From Anaerolineaceae bacterium (lineage in GTDB: Bacteria > Chloroflexota > Anaerolineae > Promineifilales > Promineifilaceae), in NCBI GenBank assembly GCA_002699125.1, contig PABI01000060.1, positions 62,001-126,000 of the forward strand: a DNA stretch of 64,000 bases, read 5' to 3'. Positions 10,673 to 18,634 of the stretch are shown in pieces; positions within the stretch are counted from its first letter, which is position 1; each line of letters opens with the position of its first letter. A program made the position numbers and the translations under genes. The notes beneath the pieces are model-generated. The model did not search any database. It saw only the letters and a program-made list of their open reading frames with translations, and was not told the DNA's origin.

Positions 10673-12271
10673 TCAATTCCCGGTCTGATTAGAATAATCC
10701 AGTCCTAGCAGCTCCGCGCCCTCGGAGATAGTGCCTTTGTGGGTGGTCTGGTTAAAGGTGACCATCTTTATGGTGAGCCAGGCGATGAGCGGCTTGAGCG
10801 GGGAGTGGATGAGCCGTTTTTTGAGCGCGCCTTCCCAGTAATTCTTGAAATATTGATGACGCCAGCGCCAGCGGAGCAGCTTGTAGTAAGGTTGCAGCAG
10901 CCAATGTCCCTGTGAGCGCCCAACAAACAAAATATCGTTGATGTCGCACATCACCTGGGCTTCGTCGTCACTCATCCAGGGCGTGTTGCCCCGGTTCAGG
11001 TCCATGTCGCACCAGCCCTCCTGGTTTTCTGGCGGCACGTAGCCCATCTCCAGCGCTTTGGGCCACAGCGGCGTGCCCGGATACGGCATGTAAACGCAAA
11101 CCGAGCAGCGCACTTTTTCGCTCATGTCGGATAGGGTTTCGATGGCGTCGAAGGTTTCTTTGGTTTCGTGGGGCTGCTCTTCCGGCATGCCTACAATGAA
11201 AGAGCAGTTGGCCTCGATGTGTGGCGCGACCTTTACCAGATTGCCAATGCCCCAAATGATCTGTTCGGCGTCCTGGTCTTTGGTCATGCGGTCCAGCACT
11301 ACCTGCGATGCCGATTCCACACCGATGTTGACCCATTGGCAGCCGGTATCGTTCATCCACTGCACAAACTCTGGTTTAAGCAGCTGCACGCGCACCTGCC
11401 CGCTCCAGGGCATCCCGATTTTTTCCACCAGACGCTGCATCGGTTTGATACGGCCGAATAAATAATCATCGGCATAATCTATGGCATCCACCTGGTAGTT
11501 GTCTTTGAGCCATTGAATCTGGTTCATGATAAATTCGTCGGAGTGCTGCCGCCAGGTGCGCTTCATGACCACTTCGTTGTAGCAGAAGCCACAGCGGAAG
11601 GGGCAGCCGCGCGAAATGTAAACGGGAATAGCTCGCTGGTACGGCCCGCTGGGAATTAGATACGCCTCGACGTCATCGAGCAAATCCCAGCGTGGGTAAT
11701 ATTTATCGAGGTCCTGGATGAACGGCCGTTCCCGATGAAACATGGGAAAGCCATCCTCTTCGCGCTTGTAGGCCAGCCCCGGCACAGTAGACCAGTCGCG
11801 CGGCGGCACGCGGCCGGCCAGCAGCAGGGCAAATTCCTGCGCCGTCTCTTCTCCCTCGTTGACGATGACAAAATCGACGTATTCCTCTTTCAGAACGTCC
11901 ATCGGCATGATGGTGGCATGCACACCGCCCCACACTACGGGAATGCCCAGTTCATGCACCCGTTTGGAAGCGTCGATGGTGGGTTTAAGCTGCGGCCCGG
12001 TAATGGTGCTGAAGCCGACGAAAAGCGGCCGTTCCGCCGCCACCTGTCTTACAAATTCTTCCAAATATTCTTCTGTCTCATGAAACACGCGACAGGAAAA
12101 CCCCACCTGTTCCAGCGCATCGGCCACGTACATAATGCCAAACGGCGGGTACATGTCGCGATGATTGCGAAAGTTGATCAAGAAAATGGTGTTGCTGGCG
12201 TCAGAGGGCTGCTGCGGCAAGGAATCAGGAGAAATTTGAACGTCCCTTAAGGTCAACATGGGTTGGGCCAT
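10673..12271 (-). CDS. B12-binding-domain radical SAM protein
   Basis: A 532-residue enzyme with an N-terminal cobalamin-binding-like Rossmann domain (~25-150, PPFGIMYVADALEQ, VVWGGVHATIMP) and a radical SAM TIM barrel with the cluster motif CPFRCGFC (~221-228, within YISRGCPFRCGFCYN). The layout matches the B12-binding radical SAM group that includes methyltransferases and BchE-like cyclases. The substrate cannot be read from the sequence. The C-terminal ~80 residues are helix-rich and basic. It is transcribed alone toward the YceI gene. The next genes upstream on the same strand are small unknowns separated by a 166-bp gap with an inverted repeat. Confidence 0.9.
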   Translation of the reverse strand: MAQPMLTLRDVQISPDSLPQQPSDASNTIFLINFRNHRDMYPPFGIMYVADALEQVGFSCRVFHETEEYLEEFVRQVAAERPLFVGFSTITGPQLKPTIDASKRVHELGIPVVWGGVHATIMPMDVLKEEYVDFVIVNEGEETAQEFALLLAGRVPPRDWSTVPGLAYKREEDGFPMFHRERPFIQDLDKYYPRWDLLDDVEAYLIPSGPYQRAIPVYISRGCPFRCGFCYNEVVMKRTWRQHSDEFIMNQIQWLKDNYQVDAIDYADDYLFGRIKPMQRLVEKIGMPWSGQVRVQLLKPEFVQWMNDTGCQWVNIGVESASQVVLDRMTKDQDAEQIIWGIGNLVKVAPHIEANCSFIVGMPEEQPHETKETFDAIETLSDMSEKVRCSVCVYMPYPGTPLWPKALEMGYVPPENQEGWCDMDLNRGNTPWMSDDEAQVMCDINDILFVGRSQGHWLLQPYYKLLRWRWRHQYFKNYWEGALKKRLIHSPLKPLIAWLTIKMVTFNQTTHKGTISEGAELLGLDYSNQTGN

Positions 12272-12364
12272 ACGCTTGTTTCCTCTTTCGTCTCAAATTT
12301 TTAGCGGGTTGAATCATTTAATATCTTACTGGATTTTTGTAATTTGGCATTGTTTAGCCAAATC

Positions 12365-12426
12365 AGACCCGAAGGGTTTTTCAAAACAACTGGTTGGATG
12401 CGCTTTCCCGGAAACCCTTCGGGTCT
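12365..12426. repeat. Inverted repeat AGACCCGAAGGGTTT
   Basis: Two perfect 15-base arms (AGACCCGAAGGGTTT and its complement) are separated by 32 bases. It lies just after the stop of the minus-strand gene at 12438 and upstream of the radical SAM gene, so it could end the first transcript. It looks like a dispersed palindrome, but I see only this copy in the window. Confidence 0.6.
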
Positions 12427-12437
12427 AGGAACTAGGA

Positions 12438-12956
12438 TCAACCTGAGCGCCGGTTTTGCAGCATTCGCCACCAAAGCAGGGGCAGAATGGTGGTGATGAT
12501 GCCCAGTAAGATCCAGGTTGCCCAATAATCAGTGACGTCTGGTATTTTGCTGTCCTCTAATACGGCTTCTTTGCGCTGTTGGATTTCGGCCACAAAGGCT
12601 TCAGCCCCGGCAGGATTGTCCACCTGCTTCCAGGTAACGACGATCGGGGCCAACCGCAGTCCGCCCACGCGAACCCAGGCAACGATATTGAGGGCGTCCC
12701 CTGACATGTTGGCATCAAAATCCACCAGCGAAATTGGCTGCATCACCTTTTGCAACGCACCGGTGGCCGCTGGTTCAATCCAGTTGGTGAAACGGTTTGG
12801 CTCTTCGCCTTGAACAGAATCAAAGGCATGTTCTACCCGTTCCAGAATGGCATTGCCCAACTGAACCGTGACGGTGCCGCCTTGTAAAGTAAAGGTTGCC
12901 ATCTGGTCTGGATTTTGTGCGCTGCGTGCCGTAAACGTAAAAGTGCTTTCGTCCAT
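12438..12956 (-). CDS. Hypothetical protein with C-terminal membrane anchor (172 aa)
   Basis: No known family is recognised. Residues 1-135 look like a soluble beta/alpha domain (FTLQGGTVTVQLGNAILERV). They are followed by a single hydrophobic segment near the C-terminus (WATWILLGIITTILPLLWW) and a short basic tail (RMLQNRRSG), which suggests a tail-anchored protein. ATG 12956 is chosen because GGAGG lies eight bases upstream; the extension to 13001 lacks a site. It is the second of three consecutive minus-strand small genes, but gaps are over 50 bases, so co-transcription is uncertain. Confidence 0.7.
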   Translation of the reverse strand: MDESTFTFTARSAQNPDQMATFTLQGGTVTVQLGNAILERVEHAFDSVQGEEPNRFTNWIEPAATGALQKVMQPISLVDFDANMSGDALNIVAWVRVGGLRLAPIVVTWKQVDNPAGAEAFVAEIQQRKEAVLEDSKIPDVTDYWATWILLGIITTILPLLWWRMLQNRRSG

Positions 12957-13012
12957 TTTGAAACCTCCGCTTATTGTTTTTCTTGGTGTGTTAACATACA
13001 TTGTACCATTCC

Positions 13013-13576
13013 CTATTCCTGCGGTTGTGTCAAAGTGAAAACTGCTTGTCGTTTAATCCCCAGGTCGGTTTCAATTTCTGTACTGGCATCGATCTGGCTG
13101 ACATCCCCTGAAAACGGATAGAAAACGGCCGTTGTCACATAATTTCCCGGCGGGGCAGGCGAGCGCTGTAGACAATCAGAATCTTTACACATTGTTAAAT
13201 CCCAACTCCCAAGCAGTTGGCGCTCTCCAGGATGGACGACATTAAAGGTTAGCACGTCACAGGTTAAAGGAACTGTCGGGAAAAAATGGTCCTCGGCATC
13301 TTCGCTTGTGATTGAAAGACAGTTGTCTCCTTCAGACCGGTAAAACACGTACGAAATATTGCCCTGATTGATAACCTCCACAAACAAAGTTTCCCCCAGC
13401 GTAATTTGGTCTGGGTAGCTTAGCAAAATATCCGAAGGTTTTGGGGTTACATCAGGGGAAGCAGTAGGCAACAAGCTGGTTTCAGGCGTGACTGGCTGAG
13501 GGTTGTTCTGACAGCCTGCCAAAAGCAAACTCGTGACTACAAACAGACTTATAAAAACTTGTTGTAGCGTTTTCAT
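13013..13576 (-). CDS. Putative lipoprotein (187 aa)
   Basis: An exported protein of unknown family. It begins MKTLQQVFISLF and has a lipobox ending LLLAGC, then a Thr/Pro-rich linker (~25-50). The remaining domain is beta-rich and contains four cysteines (GDNCL, PLTCDV, MCKDSDC), which may form disulfides. It recalls Ig-like envelope domains, but I assign no family. ATG 13576 has GGAG six bases upstream. The only ACGGCCGT octamer between it and the AT-rich cassette lies in this gene at 13125. Confidence 0.7.
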   Translation of the reverse strand: MKTLQQVFISLFVVTSLLLAGCQNNPQPVTPETSLLPTASPDVTPKPSDILLSYPDQITLGETLFVEVINQGNISYVFYRSEGDNCLSITSEDAEDHFFPTVPLTCDVLTFNVVHPGERQLLGSWDLTMCKDSDCLQRSPAPPGNYVTTAVFYPFSGDVSQIDASTEIETDLGIKRQAVFTLTQPQE

Positions 13577-13646
13577 GCCCATCTCCAATGTAGAGCGATT
13601 TGGCAAGCTTGTGGTGAGTGTAGCCGAACCATCGCTTTACCATTTT

Positions 13647-13994
13647 TCATTCGTGGTTTTGTTTTGGCCCAATGGTCAACCAGTGAACCATTTGGCGCAG
13701 CGCCTCGTAAGCCTTTAGCCGGGCTTCGATGGTGTTGGCCGTTTCCGCTTCGTCGAAATGATCCTGCATTTGCCGCAGGACGTAGGGTGTCATCGCCAAA
13801 ACAGCGTCGGAGCCGGAAGCGGTGTATTTTACCAGGATGTAGCGGATTAGTGCCGGAACGGGAATGCCGGTATCCTTGCTCAAGTTTTCTAGGGTTGGTA
13901 GCGGATCAACCACGCTGTAGAGTGCCACTTCTTCTTTAAAATTGGCGTGTGGGTCATCCACTTCCCAAGCATCTTCATACGGTATAAGTTCCAT
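13647..13994 (-). CDS. Small conserved protein, possibly DUF6027-like (115 aa)
   Basis: An acidic, helical 115-residue protein with no signal or membrane segment (MELIPYEDAWEVDDPHANFK, TLENLSKDTGIPVPALIRYIL). The middle (TGIPVPALIRYILVKY) looks like a helix-turn-helix-type motif. My impression of resemblance to the DUF6027 group rests on memory of the opening residues and is not certain. It is the last host-type gene before the AT-rich cassette and faces away from it. Confidence 0.65.
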   Translation of the reverse strand: MELIPYEDAWEVDDPHANFKEEVALYSVVDPLPTLENLSKDTGIPVPALIRYILVKYTASGSDAVLAMTPYVLRQMQDHFDEAETANTIEARLKAYEALRQMVHWLTIGPKQNHE

Positions 13995-14192
13995 CGTAAC
14001 GGCGTCCCTCGTAAATTATGCAATTTGTAAAAGGCATTGCATTCTTTCAATTTTTATGCGATCCTAACGGATAATCGTGTAAAAACAGCTTTGATTTTAT
14101 TGTGCAGTTGGATATTACAAGAGTAAATCCCTTTGTTTTTAATTAATCGCAAGTAACAGATTTAGTTAAAAACAATAGTGTTTGGAGTAATC

Positions 14193-15653
14193 ATGAACAC
14201 TAGGTCGCTTGTTGCTCGTGCTAACCCTGAGGAAATTAAGGTTAAAGAAACATACACATTTCATCTGAAAGACGCTTTTACCTTATTGGAAGAAAATGAT
14301 CCTGGTCAAGGTAAAATTGAAATACATGTTCCATTTGATGGCAAGAATTGTGTAAATAGAATAACCGTAAAGGATTTAATGGAGCAAATTCCCTCGTTTG
14401 AAAGATTAAAAAACGAGAGTATTCGTATAGGATATATTGGCTTTCACGGTTATGAAAATACAGATTTAGATGAAGAGTATTCCCTCAGCCTAAGACATAA
14501 TTTTCTTCCATTGATCCTCAACCTCGAAGATGCCGTATTCTCTGGAGCAGATGATTTAACAAAAGATATTGTTGAACAGGTGACAATCGTAAATTATTCT
14601 GTTTCAAAGTTAAACTATTCACCAATCTTTTTTGAATTCGTTGAAGTAACAGATGAATACGATCTCTTTGAAGCGTCCAGTAAAAACCCTGATAAATTTT
14701 TTCTTGAAAGTTGGAATGAATTTGGCAACAAATTGGTTAGTTTTGATCCTAGCATGACACTGACCTTTAAACTAGCTTTTGATGTACCAAGTCATGCAAA
14801 AGAAATTTTAAAAAAGTATCCTCCTGAAATAACCGATATGAGTATTGATTGGCCGGTTGCAACAACAATTAATCATGTCCGTGTCACTGTTGTGGATGTA
14901 ACTAGTGATAGTAAAGAGCTGACACGAGATGTTAAATATGATGCACGAAACCAAAGAGTGCTCTGGGGAAATATTCCTTTTCAGCCAAAAATGCAAGAAA
15001 AAGGTGTGTATGAGTTTTCTACACCTTCTATTCAGATGACAATACGTGAACCAGGTGAACTCTTTAATTGGAAGGAATTGAAGGGTAAAGTATTAGTAAG
15101 GTTTCCGACTTTGTTTTCTGGTTTGAGGCTTTCGTATTTTGATGCTGCTGGAAAATGTGCTGAGGATGTTGCGCCAATTTATTCTACGGAAATGAATATA
15201 AACTTTAGTTTTGATTTGTTTGAAAAATTAAAGCAAAAGATTTATACACCTTACCAAGTAATAAAGTTTCCCAAAGTCATATTGAATCGGATGAGAATTG
15301 ATGATATTGCAACTCTACTGCGAGATGAACGCTTTGACATCATTTCTAACTTAGACGCTTTTCCAGAGAATCGAGTTGGAAAAGAGGTAATTAACTTTCT
15401 CATCTTAGCTAAGAGGGATGAAGGAGATAAACAATTAATATTAGCTCTTGATTTGGAAGGAGCACCTTCTTTGACAGAAAGAGAAAAAGAGATACCAGAA
15501 GGAGAGAAGTTCAAATCAACTTTTGGAACTGGTGAAATTACATGTCGAATTCGTGGTTGGTTACCGAATGATCCTCAACTAATTGTTCAACAAATAAATC
15601 GAATTCATACTTTGTTAAAACACCGATTTGAACATGTGAGCGTTTTGGATTGA
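14193..15653 (+). CDS. Cassette protein 1: hypothetical beta-rich protein (486 aa)
   Basis: No known family is recognised. The protein is soluble, AT-coded, and predicted mainly beta with alternating hydrophobic strands (KIEIHVPFDGK, IRIGYIGFHGY, HVRVTVVDVTSD). The stretch from ~295 to ~405 (LVRFPTLFSGLRLSYFDAAGK ... LLRDERFD) aligns by eye with residues ~450-560 of the next protein (KIRFDYALSGIKSLSYYY ... KLAEDGVY), so the two share a domain. The start is ATG 14193 with TTGGAG just upstream; GTG 14178 is also in frame. It is followed four bases later by the next gene, indicating an operon. Confidence 0.8.
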   Translation: MNTRSLVARANPEEIKVKETYTFHLKDAFTLLEENDPGQGKIEIHVPFDGKNCVNRITVKDLMEQIPSFERLKNESIRIGYIGFHGYENTDLDEEYSLSLRHNFLPLILNLEDAVFSGADDLTKDIVEQVTIVNYSVSKLNYSPIFFEFVEVTDEYDLFEASSKNPDKFFLESWNEFGNKLVSFDPSMTLTFKLAFDVPSHAKEILKKYPPEITDMSIDWPVATTINHVRVTVVDVTSDSKELTRDVKYDARNQRVLWGNIPFQPKMQEKGVYEFSTPSIQMTIREPGELFNWKELKGKVLVRFPTLFSGLRLSYFDAAGKCAEDVAPIYSTEMNINFSFDLFEKLKQKIYTPYQVIKFPKVILNRMRIDDIATLLRDERFDIISNLDAFPENRVGKEVINFLILAKRDEGDKQLILALDLEGAPSLTEREKEIPEGEKFKSTFGTGEITCRIRGWLPNDPQLIVQQINRIHTLLKHRFEHVSVLD

Positions 15654-15657
15654 CCCT

Positions 15658-17682
15658 ATGAAAAAAATGCATTCCTCGACCAAAGTTCGAGTACCAAGAG
15701 CTAAATGTTATAAGTGTGGTGACGATGAAGTCGTACAAGTATGCCACCATTGCGGACGTGCAATATGTAAGAATCACAAGCAGCCTGACATTCCTTGGTG
15801 GATTGGTGGCGAATATTCTGAATTTAAGGGACTTAGCTTAAGACGTCATCCCTCCAGCGAAATAGGAAGACATTGTGAGGATTGTCTTCATTTCAATTTG
15901 CGGAGGAAATTTTGGGTATTAGTCGGCCTGGTTTTAGGGATTATCGGTGCTTTGGTTTTTATATTTGCATTTGATCTTATTTTTGCTCCGATAATTTTGA
16001 CATTTCTGTTGCTGGGGTCATCGTTAGGTGGCATGTTTGGCCTTCTATTCGTTTTAATTCGAAACGAAGATAAGAATTTAAAGTATCGTCCTCTAATTCC
16101 AATAATGGGGCAGCTAATGCGTCTTGAAGTAAGAGAAACTATCAGAGGACTTATTTCGTTGGATAAAAGCGGCACTTACCACAGTAGCACGCGCTCTCGG
16201 GTTGAACCTGGAAAAATAAAAATACAGTTTAAACTTAATTCATTGGATCGAGACCGGGTTAGAAAATATAGGGAAAAATACACGAAAAGAATCCCAATTC
16301 CATTAGAGTTTAATGCAGGATTTTTGACCTTAAATGGAAGACCTAATGTAAGGGTTCATCCTAGCTCAAAAAACTTAATGTCTGACTGGAAGAGCCATGC
16401 GATTGTGCTACACGGAAATGCAAGAAAAAATGCATTTTTAATGGGTCATCAAATTGACGCAGTACCTGATTGGTTACCAGTAATAGATTACACTTTTCAG
16501 CAGTTGCCAACGGAGGTTGGCCGGGAATTACCTGTTCAAATAATTCCTAGAGTTGTTCGTCAAGGTAGCGGATGGTCACTCGAACTACTGGTACAAGTTA
16601 CACCGGGAATTGGCTTGATGGAGTTGTCAAAGGCTAGAATTAAAATTGAAGAATTAAGTCTATATGTTACCCCTATGTGGGGCCAGCCGGAGTCAGCAAG
16701 CGATTCGCTGTTTTTCACTAGGGCAAACGTGAATAATCCTAAATCAAAATTGGTATGGAAAGATGTCAAAATCTCCGGGGAGGATAAACAAGAAAATGGA
16801 GAATTCACCGAAAGTAAAGAATACTTTGATAAAGTAAATAATCCGGACGTAATAAAAGGAAAACGAAAAAATTTATATTTAGAAGAGGAAAGAGGTAGAA
16901 GGAAGTTTTTCGTTGTTCGGTTTGAGCATAGCATAACACCTGATACTGTTGGCGTTCCTCTCACGGGTCGCCTTAAAATTCGTTTTGACTATGCACTCTC
17001 AGGCATTAAATCACTTTCCTATTATTATCCTACTGGTAAAAAACATGATCTCGATCGAGTAAAAACGGACATAATTACCGATGTAAATGTTGATTTTCGA
17101 CTGGATCTACAGAGCCTTTGTTTTCAGGAACCTATTTCCCCGCATATGCCTGCCTTAGTGTCAAATGTGCCGCCAGATCATTTAACGATTAGAAAGTTGA
17201 GTGACAAGCTTGCGGAGGATGGGGTCTACGTCCAACGAATTATTGAGAATGAACCACGTACAGACAAAACAAGCGCCAAGATAATTAATCGTTATTGGCG
17301 AATGGAGGGACGAAAGTATGTTGGTCTATATCCCATAGATTTCCACATTGTTATTACAGGACGACAAGAATATGCAGAAGTGAAAATTTCCGAGGAAAAA
17401 GTTCCTGATAAGGGTCAAACTTTTTTTGAGGTAAAAATTTTCGCGATGGTGTTTAACTCAGAAATGCGTCGCGAAGTCCTAAACTTTGCTGAACAGATAA
17501 AAGTTATTATTGAGTATGTATTAATCGAGCCGGATTTTGACAAGAGTGATTTAAGCCATACTGAATTGGATACTAATCATCAAATTTCTGAGCAATCACT
17601 GAGTGATCAGCGAAAATATCCAGATTCTCCTTCAAGGCGTCCATCAACCGATGATCACCACGGGGGGATTTATGGTAGATGA
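15658..17682 (+). CDS. Cassette protein 2: zinc-finger, two-TM, beta-rich protein (674 aa)
   Basis: The N-terminus has a cross-brace-like zinc motif: C17-x2-C20-x8-C29-x2-C32-x4-C37-x2-H40, then H72-C73-x2-C76, similar in style to B-box/AN1 fingers. Two adjacent membrane segments follow (~86-135, VLVGLVLGIIGALVFIFAF and ILTFLLLGSSLGGMFGLLF). The ~500 remaining residues are beta-rich and include the domain shared with protein 1. The C-terminal tail is polar and low-complexity. No enzyme motif is seen. The membrane hairpin predicts that the finger and the large domain face the same side, probably the cytoplasm. Its end overlaps the next start by 11 bases. Confidence 0.8.
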   Translation: MKKMHSSTKVRVPRAKCYKCGDDEVVQVCHHCGRAICKNHKQPDIPWWIGGEYSEFKGLSLRRHPSSEIGRHCEDCLHFNLRRKFWVLVGLVLGIIGALVFIFAFDLIFAPIILTFLLLGSSLGGMFGLLFVLIRNEDKNLKYRPLIPIMGQLMRLEVRETIRGLISLDKSGTYHSSTRSRVEPGKIKIQFKLNSLDRDRVRKYREKYTKRIPIPLEFNAGFLTLNGRPNVRVHPSSKNLMSDWKSHAIVLHGNARKNAFLMGHQIDAVPDWLPVIDYTFQQLPTEVGRELPVQIIPRVVRQGSGWSLELLVQVTPGIGLMELSKARIKIEELSLYVTPMWGQPESASDSLFFTRANVNNPKSKLVWKDVKISGEDKQENGEFTESKEYFDKVNNPDVIKGKRKNLYLEEERGRRKFFVVRFEHSITPDTVGVPLTGRLKIRFDYALSGIKSLSYYYPTGKKHDLDRVKTDIITDVNVDFRLDLQSLCFQEPISPHMPALVSNVPPDHLTIRKLSDKLAEDGVYVQRIIENEPRTDKTSAKIINRYWRMEGRKYVGLYPIDFHIVITGRQEYAEVKISEEKVPDKGQTFFEVKIFAMVFNSEMRREVLNFAEQIKVIIEYVLIEPDFDKSDLSHTELDTNHQISEQSLSDQRKYPDSPSRRPSTDDHHGGIYGR

Positions 17683-17971
17683 AGATTATACAGAGTATGA
17701 TGTTTTAAAAATAACATGTGGGATTTGTGGAAGTGACGATGCCAAGTGTGTTTGTTATGTTTGTCATATGCCTGTATGCAAGTCTCATGCAAGAACAGTG
17801 GCATCTGTGTTAGGGAAAAAGCTGCCCTTTTCTGTTCATTACTGTACAGATTGCCATAAAAAGTGGTTACGACGAATAATGCATCATTATCATCCAGATT
17901 TTTCGCTTAAGTTTTGGAGAAGGTTGAAAAAAACTTGGGAAAAGACGATATATTGGATTGAGAGGCTGTAG
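17672..17971 (+). CDS. Cassette protein 3: small zinc-finger protein (99 aa)
   Basis: A small protein dominated by the same zinc motif as protein 2: C16-x2-C19-x8-C28-x2-C31-x4-C36-x2-H39, then H-x-C57-x2-C60-H. The C-terminal ~35 residues are basic and helical. There is no membrane segment, so it resembles a soluble version of the protein 2 finger module. The start at ATG 17672 is supported by a G-rich ribosome site (GGGGGGA) five bases upstream and by the finger starting soon after. It is translationally coupled to protein 2 by overlap and ends exactly where protein 4 begins. Confidence 0.78.
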   Translation: MVDEDYTEYDVLKITCGICGSDDAKCVCYVCHMPVCKSHARTVASVLGKKLPFSVHYCTDCHKKWLRRIMHHYHPDFSLKFWRRLKKTWEKTIYWIERL

Positions 17972-18571
17972 ATGCTACAGGTTATGATGTTTCCTTCTGA
18001 TATATACACGTTTAAACCTTCAATTTTAAGCTTTCATTTTCAGATTCAGGAATTAGATTTTGTAACAAATCTTAGCTTTAGAATTTACACGCCTGAAGAG
18101 TTTACCCGCATTGCAGGTGCATTAACGAGTCAAATTGGTTTAGTTCAGCGAGACATAAGTGCATCTTACAGCATAGAGCTTTTCTGTAAGTTTCCGGGGC
18201 AATATAAGATAATAGTGAATAGTATTTCATATTATGATCCTGTATATAGAAAGATTAAAGAAATTGAAAGAACTTTTTTTCTCAACGTCGTTGAGCGACC
18301 TACCAAGCAGCAAAACCCTATTGCAAATAAAGAAATATGCGTTCAAATGTTAACTAATAATAAACAGTTGCTGCATAGTTTCATGAATAAACATTTTGAT
18401 ATTCGGGAAATACGTATATTAATGTTCAAGATGAAAATTGATTTTGATATTTTCTCAAATGATGGTAAGCCTCTACTTATAGTGGAGATCATCGAGTATT
18501 GTGAACGTCACAATAGGTTTGACGAATTGGTTAAGGCTGTTTGTCAAGCTAGACCTAATGCTACGCTTTGA
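17972..18571 (+). CDS. Cassette protein 4: beta domain plus effector-associated (death-like) domain
   Basis: A 199-residue protein. Residues ~1-115 look like an Ig/arrestin-type beta sandwich (LSFHFQIQELDF, SIELFCKFPGQYKIIV). Residues ~120-199 are a helical domain with the pattern LLHSFMNKHFDIREIRILMF ... GKPLLIVEIIEYCERHNRFDELV ... ARPNA, which matches the form of effector-associated domains (EAD/death-like superfamily) that bring components of bacterial NTP-dependent conflict systems together. No NTPase or effector enzyme is encoded nearby. The ATG directly follows the stop of protein 3. The assignment of the domain is by eye. Confidence 0.75.
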   Translation: MLQVMMFPSDIYTFKPSILSFHFQIQELDFVTNLSFRIYTPEEFTRIAGALTSQIGLVQRDISASYSIELFCKFPGQYKIIVNSISYYDPVYRKIKEIERTFFLNVVERPTKQQNPIANKEICVQMLTNNKQLLHSFMNKHFDIREIRILMFKMKIDFDIFSNDGKPLLIVEIIEYCERHNRFDELVKAVCQARPNATL

Positions 18572-18634
18572 AATAAACTAAAAAGACCTGTTGAGTTGCA
18601 AATTTATCTGGGCCAATGCTAAAAAGGACCTAAA

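Larger units (their letters stand above)
14000..18610 (+). other. AT-rich four-gene cassette, candidate acquired conflict/sensing system
   Basis: Four plus-strand genes lie head to tail with gaps of 4 bases, an 11-base overlap and 0 bases. Composition is visibly AT-richer than on both sides, and the octamer ACGGCCGT, found about every 500 bp elsewhere, is absent from 13133 to 18713. Proteins 1 and 2 share a C-terminal domain, proteins 2 and 3 share a zinc-finger of identical spacing, and protein 4 ends in an effector-associated (death-like) domain. Both flanks are minus-strand host genes. No integrase, tRNA or direct repeats mark the borders. Confidence 0.65.
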
